Of a DNA stretch of 31,470 nt, positions 1 through 8,276 are shown in pieces; the first letter of the stretch is position 1, and every line of letters starts with the position of its first letter. The position numbers and the translations under genes are program-made. Origin of the DNA: CAIYPG01 sp903864555 (GTDB taxonomy: Bacteria > Pseudomonadota > Gammaproteobacteria > Burkholderiales > SG8-39). The stretch lies in NCBI GenBank assembly GCA_947474715.1, contig CANJJT010000048.1, positions 1 to 31,470 on the forward strand, read 5' to 3'. The notes below the pieces were generated by a model. That model searched no databases. It saw only the letters and a program-made list of their open reading frames with translations, and was not told the DNA's origin.

Positions 1-94
1 CTCTCATGACCTCAACTCTTCGAACCGCCCGGTGCGGCCCCGCATGCCGGGTGGTGTGGCAGGGGCGCAGTCAGCTAGACTGCCCCCTATGCCG

Positions 95-198
95 ATTGAC
101 AAGGGGGTAAACCGCGCCGCAGCCACGTCTCCCCGGAATTCGGCGAAGAACCTTTGACAAGGGGGTAACCCCGGTGCCCGGGAGATCGCCGAAGAACC
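95..198. repeat. REP-like dispersed repeat, copy A (two tandem units)
   Basis: Two tandem units each begin near TTGACAAGGGGGTAA and end CGAAGAACC (first unit about 95-152, second about 153-198). The first unit contains CCACGTCT and CCCCGGAA blocks that recur in copy B at 14642-14762. The repeat ends exactly at the stop codon of the kinase gene on the minus strand, so it lies in that gene's 3' region. Nothing coding is seen in bases 1-94. The function is unknown. It resembles intergenic REP/BIME-type sequence. Confidence 0.7.
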
Positions 199-1490
199 TA
201 CTTCAATCGCGTATTGGCCAGTTCCAGCCGCTCGGCCAGGTTGCGCACCAGCGTCCGGGTAAGCTGCAGTTGCGCGCTGATGCTCATGCTGTCCAGCGCC
301 TCGGGCTCGAATTCGGCCAGCAGCAACTGCACGGCCGATTCCACCGTGGCGTGGCGGGGCAGTTCGCCACCGCGGATGTAGGCCATCTCGCCAAAGAACT
401 CCTTCTTGTCCAGCATGTTGAGCAGGCGCCCCTGTTTGGTGACCTTGACCTGTCCCTGGGCGAGGAAGAAAAAACTCTGCCCCGGCTCGTTCTCGCGGAT
501 TACCTCCTTCTTGGCGTCGAAACGGAACCACTTGCCGGCCTTGGCCAGTTCCCATAATTCCGAATCGGACAGGTTGGACAGCATGTCGACGCTCTTGAGC
601 GCGATGTACTTCTCACTGTCCGGGATGACATTGGCGGGCAGCACCAGCTTGACCGCGTTGGAGAGCTGCAACGCGAAGTCGGCCCAGGTGGCGTAGCGCT
701 GCTCGGGCTTCTTGGCCAGTGAGCGTAGCACCACTGCGTCCAGCGCCTTGGGCAGGGCTGGGCGGATCGTGGAGGGCGGGACGGGACTGTCGTTGAGGAC
801 CTTGTGCACCAGATTTTCAAGGGTGTCCGCGGTGAATGGCTTCTGGCCCACCAGCAGCTCATACAGTGCCACGCCCAGGCAGTACATGTCGCTGTGATGG
901 GTGAGCGGCTTGTCTTCCATCTGCTCGGGGGACATGTAGTAGGGCGAGCCCATCACCGCCGTCTGCACCGCCTGCGTCTTGCGCAGCAGAGCGGCACCGA
1001 AGTCGGCGATCTTCACGTCGGTGCCCTGGTCGATCATGATATTGGCCGGCTTGATATCGCGATGGACGATGCCTTCCTTGAAGGCGTAGTCCAGGGCCCC
1101 GCAGCACTTGAAGATGATCTGCAGCACGTCGGCGATAGGCAGCAGGTTGTCCGGCGTTGCATGCTGGGACAGGTCCCCGCCCATCACCAGTTCCATGGCG
1201 ATGTGGCCGGCATCTTCCTGCACCACGGCGTCAAGGATGGAGACGATGTGCGGATGCTTGAGCTTGCCGGCGAGCGAGGCCTCGTTCAGGAACTGCGCCC
1301 GATGCACCGAGCCGAACTGCGGGTCGCGAAACACTTCCGGCTCGATCACCTTGAGCGCCACCTCCCGCCCCGAAAAGGTGTCCTTGGCCAGGTAGACGGT
1401 TCCGGTTGCGCCCTTGCCGAGCTGCTTCTGGATGTCGTACTTGCCGATTTGTAGGCTGAGGTCGAGCTCGAAGGGTGCGTCCGCTGCCAT
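198..1490 (-). CDS. Serine/threonine protein kinase with C-terminal cyclic-nucleotide-binding-like domain
   Basis: A Hanks-type Ser/Thr kinase of about 430 residues. Counting from the ATG at 1490, the glycine loop GKGATGTVYLAK spans about 25-36, the ATP-binding Lys is in ALKVIE (about 47), the catalytic loop is HRDIKPAN (143-150) and DFG is at 163-165, so it should be active. After the kinase domain (about 18-285) comes a Crp/cNMP-binding-like beta-roll (about 315-420) with FFFLAQGQVKV and FGEMAYIRGG. This suggests that a small ligand or a conformational signal tunes kinase activity. No transmembrane segment or PASTA repeats are seen, so it is probably cytoplasmic. The frame stays open to 1652, but the upstream part looks unlike a kinase N-terminus. 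I chose the ATG just before the domain although its Shine-Dalgarno is weak. Substrates are unknown, and no partner phosphatase lies in the window. Confidence 0.88.
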   Translation of the reverse strand: MAADAPFELDLSLQIGKYDIQKQLGKGATGTVYLAKDTFSGREVALKVIEPEVFRDPQFGSVHRAQFLNEASLAGKLKHPHIVSILDAVVQEDAGHIAMELVMGGDLSQHATPDNLLPIADVLQIIFKCCGALDYAFKEGIVHRDIKPANIMIDQGTDVKIADFGAALLRKTQAVQTAVMGSPYYMSPEQMEDKPLTHHSDMYCLGVALYELLVGQKPFTADTLENLVHKVLNDSPVPPSTIRPALPKALDAVVLRSLAKKPEQRYATWADFALQLSNAVKLVLPANVIPDSEKYIALKSVDMLSNLSDSELWELAKAGKWFRFDAKKEVIRENEPGQSFFFLAQGQVKVTKQGRLLNMLDKKEFFGEMAYIRGGELPRHATVESAVQLLLAEFEPEALDSMSISAQLQLTRTLVRNLAERLELANTRLK

Positions 1491-1543
1491 GCCGGGGGTC
1501 GTCTTCAATTGCAAAGAGCGAAGCATACCGCGAGACCGCATGC

Positions 1544-2086
1544 TCATGTAGGCCGGTGATGACCTGAGTTTGAGCGGGCGCTGATAGGCGCCCTCACTGC
1601 CCGGGCCAAGAATGGTGCCTGCATCGGGGCCGCAGCATGGGCAGTGGCGCATTTTTGCCGCAAAGCGTGCAGCTCCACCCTCAATCGCGATTTTTCTGGC
1701 TCAAGAAGTTCGTTGATGGAACCTGATGCCTGCACCGTCCGTAGCGTGACTGGCGGATTTTCCCCTTTGGGGCCAAGGATGGTCCCGGCCCCACAGTCAT
1801 GGCCGCCGACACCCTGGAAGGCGACACCGTGCGCAATGCCGCCGATTAGCGTGATGCGTGTGCGCCCTTGTCATTCTTCTTGTTGTCCTTCCCGTCCTTG
1901 CCCCCTCCGCTGTGATGAATGTTCACTTCGGGCTGGGTGACCGAGGGCGGATCGCTTGCATCCATGGATGGCTCGGACTCGCGGTCGAGTTGCTCATCCA
2001 TCTTTTGGGGGGGATTGCCGGGCGCTCGGCTCGGGGAGTGGCGGTGTAGTGTTCTTGTGGGCGTGCAGAATGGTGTCGGGTTTCAT
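1544..2086 (-). pseudogene. Possible frameshifted small gene of unknown function
   Basis: The gap between the kinase and the oxidoreductase holds no intact gene, but the minus strand reads as three coherent pieces. Piece one starts at an ATG at 2086 behind a GAGG and reads MKPDTILHAHKNTTPPLPEP onward. Piece two (2001 to about 1865) is hydrophilic and Asp/Lys-rich, containing MDEQLDRESEPSMDAS and KDGKDNKKNDKG. Piece three (about 1865 to 1544) contains ITLIGGIAHGVAFQG and CGAGTILGPKGE. Pieces one and two would join if the run of seven C (minus strand, about 2004-2013) were one base different. Pieces two and three need a second shift near 1865. This could be a decayed gene, assembly errors or chance. 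No family is recognised. The overlap with the kinase 5' end supports the shorter kinase start. Confidence 0.25.
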
Positions 2087-2213
2087 GGGCCCGCCTCGCG
2101 GGTTGGGAGTCAAGCGCCCAATCTGCGCGCCTGGAGTGCGGGCGGATAGCGGCCTGCGCCTGATCAAGGCGTAGGACATTGCGACCTGCCAGGGGCGAAC
2201 TGGCCGGTGGCGC

Positions 2214-3824
2214 TCAGCGTCCCCTGAGCAGCCGCGCGCCGCGCTCGGCAATCATCACCGTGGGCGTGTTGGTGTTGCCCGAGGTGATGGTGGGCATCAC
2301 GGAAGCATCGATGACGCTGAGGCGATCGATGCCGCGCACCGCGAGGTCGGGTCCGACCACCGCGTGCAGGTCATCGGCGCGTCCCATCTTGCACGTCCCC
2401 ACGGGATGGAAGATGGTGGTCCCGATGTCGCCAGCCGCGTGCGCCAGTGCCTCGTTGCTCTGGAAGGAAGGGCCGGGGAGGAATTCCTCCGGGTTGTAGC
2501 GACGCAGCCCTTCCGATTCCAGCACGATGCGCCGGGTCAGGCGCAAGGCGTCCACCGCAATGCGCCGGTCCTCTTCGGCTGACAGGTAGTTCGGTGTGAT
2601 GGCGGGTGCCGCCCGCGCATCTGACGAAGTGATGCGCACATGGCCGCGAGAAGCAGGGCGCAGGTTGCACACGCTCGCGGTGAAGGCGTCGAAACGATGC
2701 AGTGGTTCGCCGAAGCGGTCCAGACTCAGTGGCTGGACGTGGTACTCCAGGTTGGCCGAGGGCTGGTTCGGGTCCGAGCGGGCAAAGGCCCCCAGTTGCG
2801 ACGGGGCCATGCTCAGGGGGCCGCTGCGGGTCAGCGCATATTCCAGGCCCATCATCGCCTTGTGCCACAGCGTGTGCACCATGGTGTTGAGTGTGCGGGT
2901 GTTGCTGACGCGAAAGGCCATGCGCAACTGCAGGTGGTCCTGCAGGTTTGCGCCCACACCGGGCAGGTCGTGGGCCACCGGTATCCCCAGTTGCTGCAGC
3001 ATTGGGCCTGGCCCGATGCCCGAGAGCTGCAGGATCTGCGGGCTGCCGATTGATCCGGCTGACAGGATGGTGCGCCGGCGCGCCTCGACCCGCCGCAGGC
3101 TGCCCTGATGGATGAACTCCACGCCCTGGCATTGACGTCCCTGCAGGATCAGGCGCTGCACCATGCAGCCGGTCATGACGGTGAGATTCCTGCGGCCACG
3201 CACCGGCCGCAGGAAGGCCTTGGTGGCATTCCATCTCACGCCGCGCCGCTGGTTCACCTCGAAGCGCGAGACGCCCTCGTTGTCCCCGCCATTGAAATCA
3301 TCGACTCGCGGGATGCCATGTTCCACTGCCGCATGGGTGAAGGCATCGAGGATCTCCCAGGACAGGCGCTGGCGTTCCACCCGCCATTCGCCGCCGGCAC
3401 CATGCGTCTCATCGCCGCCGCGCCAGTGGTCCTCAATCTGTCGAAACAGGGGCAGCACCTGTTGCCAGCACCATCCCGGGTCGTCGGTGAGGCGGGCCCA
3501 TTCGTCATAGTCCCGGGCTTGTCCACGCAGGCACAGCATGGCGTTGATGGACGAGCAGCCGCCCAGCACCTTGCCGCGCGAATACACGATGCTGCGGCCG
3601 TTGAGGCCGGGCTCGGGCTCGGTGTGATAACACCAGTCGGTGCGCGGATTGCCGATGCAGTAGAGGTAGCCGACCGGGATGTGGATCCAGATCCAGTCAT
3701 CCGGTCCGCCCGCTTCCAGCAACAGCACACGGACATCGGGGTCGGCCGACAGGCGATTGGCCAGCACGCAGCCTGCGGTGCCGCCGCCGACGATGACATA
3801 GTCCCAGGTATCCGCTTGCTGCAT
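2214..3824 (-). CDS. GMC family FAD-dependent oxidoreductase (choline/alcohol dehydrogenase-like)
   Basis: A flavoprotein of the glucose-methanol-choline oxidoreductase family, about 536 residues, which is normal length. The N-terminal FAD-binding Rossmann motif is VIVGGGTAGCVLANRL, followed by LLLEAGG. The GMC signature region is GKVLGGCSSINAM and the second signature is GSIGSPQILQLSGIG. The C-terminus carries the active-site His in TTIFHPVGTCKMG and the Asn partner in SGNTNTPTVMIAERGA. The family oxidises primary or secondary alcohols, and the substrate cannot be read from sequence. The ATG at 3824 has GGGAGG five bases upstream, better than the TTG at 3836. No signal peptide is seen. It is transcribed away from the Bug receptor at 4023, with a MITE-like element between them. 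It could oxidise an alcohol to the acid taken up by the neighbouring system, but that is speculation. Confidence 0.9.
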   Translation of the reverse strand: MQQADTWDYVIVGGGTAGCVLANRLSADPDVRVLLLEAGGPDDWIWIHIPVGYLYCIGNPRTDWCYHTEPEPGLNGRSIVYSRGKVLGGCSSINAMLCLRGQARDYDEWARLTDDPGWCWQQVLPLFRQIEDHWRGGDETHGAGGEWRVERQRLSWEILDAFTHAAVEHGIPRVDDFNGGDNEGVSRFEVNQRRGVRWNATKAFLRPVRGRRNLTVMTGCMVQRLILQGRQCQGVEFIHQGSLRRVEARRRTILSAGSIGSPQILQLSGIGPGPMLQQLGIPVAHDLPGVGANLQDHLQLRMAFRVSNTRTLNTMVHTLWHKAMMGLEYALTRSGPLSMAPSQLGAFARSDPNQPSANLEYHVQPLSLDRFGEPLHRFDAFTASVCNLRPASRGHVRITSSDARAAPAITPNYLSAEEDRRIAVDALRLTRRIVLESEGLRRYNPEEFLPGPSFQSNEALAHAAGDIGTTIFHPVGTCKMGRADDLHAVVGPDLAVRGIDRLSVIDASVMPTITSGNTNTPTVMIAERGARLLRGR

Positions 3825-3845
3825 GTGGCCTCCCAAGGCGATTTT

Positions 3846-3949
3846 AGGGAAACACTGAATAAGTCCCCATTTTCTGGAAAGGGGAGACAGTGCCTCTTCT
3901 GACGTGGAGGATATCCAAGGGGCGTAACTTACTTGTTCAGTGCCTCCCT
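3846..3949. mobile_element. MITE-like element, copy 1
   Basis: A 104-bp sequence bounded by imperfect terminal inverted repeats: AGGGAAACACTGAATAAGT at the left and the complement of AGGGAGGCACTGAACAAGT at the right. Its reverse complement matches the element at 19550-19652 over the first ~57 bases and the last ~19, while the centre differs. There is no coding capacity. It lies between the divergent GMC oxidoreductase and Bug receptor genes, so it may have changed their promoters. Confidence 0.75.
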
Positions 3950-3972
3950 AAAGTCGTTCCTGGCCGCCGCCC

Positions 3973-3999
3973 CGACAGGCGGTATCATTGTGCCTGTCG
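3973..3999. promoter_or_regulatory. Perfect 8-bp inverted repeat upstream of a Bug receptor
   Basis: CGACAGGC (3973-3980) and GCCTGTCG (3992-3999) are exact inverted copies separated by 11 bases. The centre lies about 37 bases upstream of the receptor start at 4023, and the spacer contains a TATCAT that could be a -10 box. This could be an operator for a dimeric repressor or activator, or a leader hairpin. No regulator gene lies next to it. Confidence 0.45.
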
Positions 4000-4022
4000 A
4001 AAGAGCCATCAGGAGAAGCGCA

Positions 4023-5000
4023 ATGAAAGCCGCCATTCGCATGCCCTTACGCACCCTCCTGCTGGGTGCATGCCTGGCGGTATCCGTCACGGTCCAGGCG
4101 CAGACTTATCCCACCAAGCCGGTGAAGATCATCCTGCCCTTCGGACCGGGCAGTGCCACCGATGTCATGACGCGCGTGCTGGCCGACGAACTGCGCCAGA
4201 TCTACAACCAGCCTTTCGTCATCGATTACAAGGCCGGTGCGTCCGGCCAGATCGGTGCGGAGGCGGCGGCCAAGTCTCCGCCGGATGGTTACACCCTGTT
4301 TGTGGGCACCAATTCCACCCACTCGGCCAATCCCCATCTGTTCAAGAAGCTGAACTACGACCCGGTCAAGGATTTCACGCCCATCTCCCATCTGGTGGCC
4401 TATTCCTCGGTGCTGGCTGCGGCGCCCAATGCGCCCTATTCGAACGTGCGCGAGCTGATTGACTATGCGCGCGCCAATCCCGGCAAGGTGTCTTACGGCT
4501 ATGGCAACACCATCGGCCAGCTGGGTGCGGCAACGCTGTTTCGCAGCGCCAACGTGGAGGTGCTGGGCGTGGCCTACAAGAGCAATCCCCTGGCCGTCAC
4601 TGACGTGCTGGGCGGCGTGATTTCAGTGACCATCGTTGACCTGGCCTCGGGCCAGGGCATGCTCAAGTCCGGCAAGCTCAAGCCGCTGGCCGGCGTGCGC
4701 GAGAAGCGCTCGGTGCTGCTGCCGGATCTGCCCACCGTATCCGAGACCCCCGGCTTTGAAGGCTTCGGCATCAATTCCTGGGTTGGCTTCTTCGGTCCGG
4801 CCGGTTTGCCCAAGGCGATGGCAGAGAACCTCAGCGGCGCCACGCGCAAGATTCTCTCCAAGCCGGACATCAAGGCCAAGTTCGAGGCCACCTCGGCGGA
4901 ACTGGAGCCGAGCACGCCGGATGAATTTCGCATCTTCATCGCCCGCCAGCTGGACAGCTGGGGCAAGCGTGTGCGCGACGCCGGCATACAACCAGAGTAA
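4023..5000 (+). CDS. Bug/TctC-family periplasmic substrate-binding protein (1)
   Basis: A 325-residue tripartite tricarboxylate transporter receptor of the Bug family. The signal peptide (about 1-27) is a basic start, LLLGACLAVSVTV and a VQAQ cleavage region. Mature-protein hallmarks are YPTKPVKIILPFGPGS, a DYKAGASGQIGAEAAAKSPP segment, and a C-terminal PDEFRIFIARQLDSWGKRV helix. The ATG at 4023 follows AGGAG at good spacing. The gene is followed 61 bases later by an oxaloacetate decarboxylase-type gene on the same strand, suggesting a carboxylate substrate such as a di- or tricarboxylate or a keto acid. No TctA/TctB genes are present, so the receptor must share a distant membrane complex or act as a sensor. 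The ligand is not predictable. Confidence 0.92.
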   Translation: MKAAIRMPLRTLLLGACLAVSVTVQAQTYPTKPVKIILPFGPGSATDVMTRVLADELRQIYNQPFVIDYKAGASGQIGAEAAAKSPPDGYTLFVGTNSTHSANPHLFKKLNYDPVKDFTPISHLVAYSSVLAAAPNAPYSNVRELIDYARANPGKVSYGYGNTIGQLGAATLFRSANVEVLGVAYKSNPLAVTDVLGGVISVTIVDLASGQGMLKSGKLKPLAGVREKRSVLLPDLPTVSETPGFEGFGINSWVGFFGPAGLPKAMAENLSGATRKILSKPDIKAKFEATSAELEPSTPDEFRIFIARQLDSWGKRVRDAGIQPE

Positions 5001-5061
5001 TGGTGGGTTACCCGCGCCCGCTGCATGCGGAAATGCGGGGCAATTGAACCGGAGGGGCTGC

Positions 5062-5916
5062 ATGGACTGGAGTGAACGACGCGAGCGCTGCCGCGCCCTG
5101 TTCTCGGGGCAGGCCTGTGTCTACCCGGGCTCGGTCTTCGATGCGCTCTCGGCACGCATGGCCGAGGAGCTGGGTTACGAGGTCGGCATCTTTGCCGGCT
5201 CCATCGCCTCACTCACCGTGCTGGGTGCGCCTGACCTCACCGTGCTCACGCTGTCGGAATTTGCCGATCAGGCCCACCGCATCTGCCGCGCCGGCAATCT
5301 GGCGCTGCTGGTGGATGCCGACCATGGCTATGGCAATGCCCTCAATGTGCGCCGTACCGTCGAGGAACTGGAAACGGCCGGCGTGTCGGTGTTGTCCATC
5401 GAGGACACGCTGTTGCCTACTGCCTATGGCGCTGGAGGCCAGGCACAACTACTGTCGCTGCAGGAGGGCGTGGGCAAGATGCGCGCCGCAGTGGATGCAC
5501 GCCAGGATGCCCGGCTGATGATTGCCGGTCGCACCAGTGCCGTGTCCATCAGCGGCATCGACGATGCCATTGCCCGTGGCCAGGCCTATGCGGCGGCCGG
5601 CGTGGATACCTTGTTCTATACCGGACTGAAAACGCGCGCCCAGCTCGATGCCATTGCTTCGGCGGTGAAATTGCCGCTCATCCTGGGCGCCCCGGCTGCC
5701 GAACTCATGGATCGTGACTATCTGGCAAGCCGGCGGGTGCGCATCTGCCTGCAGGGACACGCGCCCTTCATGGCCGGGGTGCAGGCGGTGTATGCGGCGC
5801 TCAAGGCCATGCGCCAGGGCGAAAAGCCGGTGAATGTCGCCTCCGCTGAACTCATGCAGCGCCTCTCGCGCGATGCCGACTACGAACGCTGGTCGCGTGA
5901 GTACCTCGGTGGCTAG
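5062..5916 (+). CDS. Oxaloacetate decarboxylase-type enzyme (isocitrate lyase/PEP mutase superfamily)
   Basis: A 284-residue TIM-barrel protein of the isocitrate lyase/PEP mutase superfamily. It most resembles the small oxaloacetate decarboxylases typified by Pseudomonas PA4872, which release CO2 from oxaloacetate to give pyruvate. Supporting segments are SVFDALSARMAEELG, TLSEFADQAHRICR, the Mg-binding LLVDADHGYGNALNVRRTVE and SIEDTLLP. The isocitrate lyase KKCGH loop is absent. The length fits the decarboxylase group. The start at 5062 has GGAGG seven bases upstream. It is probably co-transcribed with the Bug receptor before it. A 2-methylisocitrate lyase or phosphonopyruvate hydrolase role is possible but less likely given the motif pattern. 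Confidence 0.82.
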   Translation: MDWSERRERCRALFSGQACVYPGSVFDALSARMAEELGYEVGIFAGSIASLTVLGAPDLTVLTLSEFADQAHRICRAGNLALLVDADHGYGNALNVRRTVEELETAGVSVLSIEDTLLPTAYGAGGQAQLLSLQEGVGKMRAAVDARQDARLMIAGRTSAVSISGIDDAIARGQAYAAAGVDTLFYTGLKTRAQLDAIASAVKLPLILGAPAAELMDRDYLASRRVRICLQGHAPFMAGVQAVYAALKAMRQGEKPVNVASAELMQRLSRDADYERWSREYLGG

Positions 5917-6048
5917 AGCATCACTCATCGCAAGTGGCATGGCCGCCCTGACTATCACCGTCGCCGGAGGACGTATCCCCCGATCCTGCGCAGCCAGGGG
6001 CTTTGATCAACGCTTTCCGTGGCTGTCACGCCCGACCAGGCGAGACTG

Positions 6049-6723
6049 ATGGCCGGCTCTGCCTCGCACGGCGTGCAGCCGCTCACCTGGCTGTTCGACC
6101 TGGACAACACCCTGCACGATGCGCGGCCGCATGTGTTTCCGCACATCAACCGTAGCATGACCGAGTACATCATGCGCGAATTGCAGGTGCAGGAAGCCGG
6201 CGCCCACCAGATCCGGCAGGATTACTGGCAACGCTATGGCGCGACCCTGATCGGGCTGATGCGCCACCACGCCGTGGATCCGCACCACTTTCTCTGGCAC
6301 ACCCACAACATGCCCGACCTCGAGCGCATGGTGGTGGCTGAGGCTGGGCTCAAACACTGCCTGCGCCGGCTGCCGGGGCGCAAGATCCTGTTCTCCAATT
6401 CACCGCAGCATTACGCCCAGGCGGTGCTCGACGTGCTCGGCATCGGTGGCTTCTTCGATGCCGTCTACACCATCGAAACCATCCGCTTCCAGCCCAAGCC
6501 GGCGCTGGCCGGTTTTCGCGCCCTGATGGCGCGCGAGCGGCTGGTGGCGGAGCGCACCGTCATGGTGGAAGACACCCTCGCCAACCTGGTGGCGGCCCGC
6601 CGCCTGGGCATGAAAACGGTCTGGATCAGCCCCTTGGGTCGCCGTCCGGGCTGGGTGGACCTGCGCCTCAAGTCCGTTCTCGAGATCCCGCGATGCATGG
6701 GACAGTTGGGCATTTCGCGCTAG
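6049..6723 (+). CDS. HAD-family hydrolase, pyrimidine 5'-nucleotidase type
   Basis: A haloacid dehalogenase superfamily phosphatase of about 224 residues. Motif I is WLFDLDNTLHDA, with the nucleophile and acid/base aspartates. Motif II is ILFSNSP. The motif III Lys is in RFQPKP, and motif IV is VMVEDTLANLVAARRLG. The family includes pyrimidine 5'-nucleotidases of the SDT1/YjjG kind, which dephosphorylate UMP/CMP or damaged nucleotides. The conserved DPHHFLWHTH segment is typical of the betaproteobacterial members. A GTG at 6019 is an alternative start; the ATG at 6049 follows an AGGCGAG-like site. It lies directly upstream of slmA, a pairing common in betaproteobacteria. It is cytoplasmic, with no signal peptide. 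Confidence 0.83.
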   Translation: MAGSASHGVQPLTWLFDLDNTLHDARPHVFPHINRSMTEYIMRELQVQEAGAHQIRQDYWQRYGATLIGLMRHHAVDPHHFLWHTHNMPDLERMVVAEAGLKHCLRRLPGRKILFSNSPQHYAQAVLDVLGIGGFFDAVYTIETIRFQPKPALAGFRALMARERLVAERTVMVEDTLANLVAARRLGMKTVWISPLGRRPGWVDLRLKSVLEIPRCMGQLGISR

Positions 6724-6779
6724 CGAGCCCTCACATAAACACTTAAACTACGCGCATTCTGATTCTGGAGGAAGCGGCC

Positions 6780-7361
6780 ATGGCCGAAACCAAGCCGCGG
6801 CCCAAGCGGGGCGAGCGCAAGCTGCAGATCCTGCAGGTTATTGCGGAAATGCTGCAGGACCCCAAGGGCGAGAAGATCACCACGGCAGCGCTGGCAGGCA
6901 AGCTGGATGTCTCCGAAGCGGCGTTGTATCGCCACTTCGCCAGCAAGGCGCAGATGTATGAAGGCCTGATCGAATTCATCGAGGCCTCGGTGTTCGGCGT
7001 GGCCAACAAGATCGCCGCCGAAGAGGAGAGCGGCGTGAAGCAGTTGCATGCCTTCGTGTCCATGCTGTTGGGTTTTGCCGAGAAGAACCCGGGCATGACC
7101 CGGGTGCTGATCGGCGATGCCCTGGTGAACGAGAACGAACGCCTGCAGGCGCGCATCAATCAGTTGCATGACCGCATCGAGGCCACACTCAAACAAAGCT
7201 TGCGGGTCGCCTCCACCCAGGGGCACGAGGAACCAGAACCGGCGGCGCGCGCCAACCTCATCCTGTGCTACGTGGTGGGGCGCTGGCACCAATACGCCAA
7301 GAGCGGCTTCAAGCGCCTGCCCACCGAAGGTTTCGACAAACAGGCGCCGCTGCTGATCTGA
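6780..7361 (+). CDS. slmA: Nucleoid occlusion factor SlmA (TetR family)
   Basis: A 193-residue TetR-fold DNA-binding protein matching SlmA in length and sequence character. The helix-turn-helix region (about 15-60) reads KITTAALAGKLDVSEAALYR followed by HFASKAQMYEGLIEFIE. The remainder is the all-helical dimer and FtsZ-binding domain. SlmA binds chromosomal sites and blocks FtsZ ring assembly over the nucleoid. The start is supported by GGAGGAAG six bases before the ATG. It follows the HAD gene by 56 bases and converges with moeB. Identification rests on the strongly conserved HTH and the C-terminal GRWHQYAKSGFKR segment. Confidence 0.9.
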   Translation: MAETKPRPKRGERKLQILQVIAEMLQDPKGEKITTAALAGKLDVSEAALYRHFASKAQMYEGLIEFIEASVFGVANKIAAEEESGVKQLHAFVSMLLGFAEKNPGMTRVLIGDALVNENERLQARINQLHDRIEATLKQSLRVASTQGHEEPEPAARANLILCYVVGRWHQYAKSGFKRLPTEGFDKQAPLLI

Positions 7362-7422
7362 TCATTTTCAGATGTGATCCCCTGTGGTTAAGAGATCTAC
7401 GGGTGGATTGTGATCGGCCTCT

Positions 7423-8190
7423 TCAGGTGGTGATGGCCGTGCTGCACACCGCACAGGCCGGTTCCCGCTGCATGCGGATCTCGCGCCAGCGCGAGCTGAG
7501 CGCATCCACGATCATCAGCCGTCCGGCCAGGCTCTGTCCTACCCCGGTGAGCAGTTTCAGGGCTTCGGCCGCCTGGGCCGTGCCGATCATGCCGGTGAGC
7601 GGGGCGAACACGCCGGTGACGGCACAGCGCAGTTCTTCCGCCTCGGTGTCCTCCGGGAACAGGCAGGCATAGCAGGGTCCGCACTCGGCGCCGGTCTTGC
7701 GCAGGTCGAACACGGCCAGCTGGCCGTCAAAGCGGATGGCCGCCCCGGACACCAGCGCCTTGCGATGACGCACGCAGGCACGGTTGACGGCATGGCGGGT
7801 GGCGAAGTTGTCAGAGCAGTCGAGCACCACGTCGGCGGCGCGCACCTGCTCATCCAGTGCGGCGCCGGCCAGTTTCTCCGCCAGCGCGATTACGCGCACC
7901 TCCGGATTCAGCCCGCCCAGGGTGTCCCGTCCGGAGTCCACCTTGCGCCGTCCCACCGATGCCGTCCCATGCAGGATCTGCCGCTGCAGGTTGGTGAGGT
8001 CGACTTCGTCACCGTCGGCCAGGGCGAGGGTGCCGACGCCGGCCGCGGCCAGGTACATCGCCACCGGTGAGCCCAGTCCACCCGCACCGATGATCAGCGC
8101 CCGCGCATCCAGCAGCTTCTGCTGGGCCTCGATGCCGAACTCATCGAGCAGGATGTGGCGCGAGTAGCGCAGCAGTTGCTGGTCGTTCAT
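7423..8190 (-). CDS. moeB: HesA/MoeB/ThiF-family sulfur-carrier adenylyltransferase
   Basis: An E1-like enzyme of about 255 residues. It adenylates the C-terminal Gly-Gly of MoaD or ThiS so that it can receive sulfur. The nucleotide-binding motif is LIIGAGGLGSPVAMYLAAAG, the DGDEVDLTNLQRQILH segment is typical, and zinc is held by the CxxC pairs CGPCYACLF and CAVC. Cysteines in the LRCAVTGVFAP region fit the acceptor position. The ATG at 8190 is preferred over a TTG at 8229, though its ribosome site is weak. It sits with ctpA and envC on the minus strand, a conserved betaproteobacterial order. No separate thiF accompanies thiS/thiG here, so this enzyme may serve both the molybdopterin and thiamine pathways. 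Confidence 0.85.
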   Translation of the reverse strand: MNDQQLLRYSRHILLDEFGIEAQQKLLDARALIIGAGGLGSPVAMYLAAAGVGTLALADGDEVDLTNLQRQILHGTASVGRRKVDSGRDTLGGLNPEVRVIALAEKLAGAALDEQVRAADVVLDCSDNFATRHAVNRACVRHRKALVSGAAIRFDGQLAVFDLRKTGAECGPCYACLFPEDTEAEELRCAVTGVFAPLTGMIGTAQAAEALKLLTGVGQSLAGRLMIVDALSSRWREIRMQREPACAVCSTAITT

Positions 8191-8276
8191 GCGGACAGGT
8201 GCGCCGGAGATGGGCGGAATGGGTTGCAAATCAGGCCGGCCGGTGGCGCCGGCCCGTCGCAGGGCCGGAAACCGGT

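Noticed and set aside
4..555. Minus-strand open frame at the left end
   Set aside because: It overlaps the kinase C-terminus in another frame and the REP-like repeat, with no recognisable protein pattern.
1491..1652. N-terminal extension of the kinase to 1652
   Set aside because: The extra 54 residues look unlike a kinase and overlap another possible reading frame; the ATG at 1490 fits the domain start.
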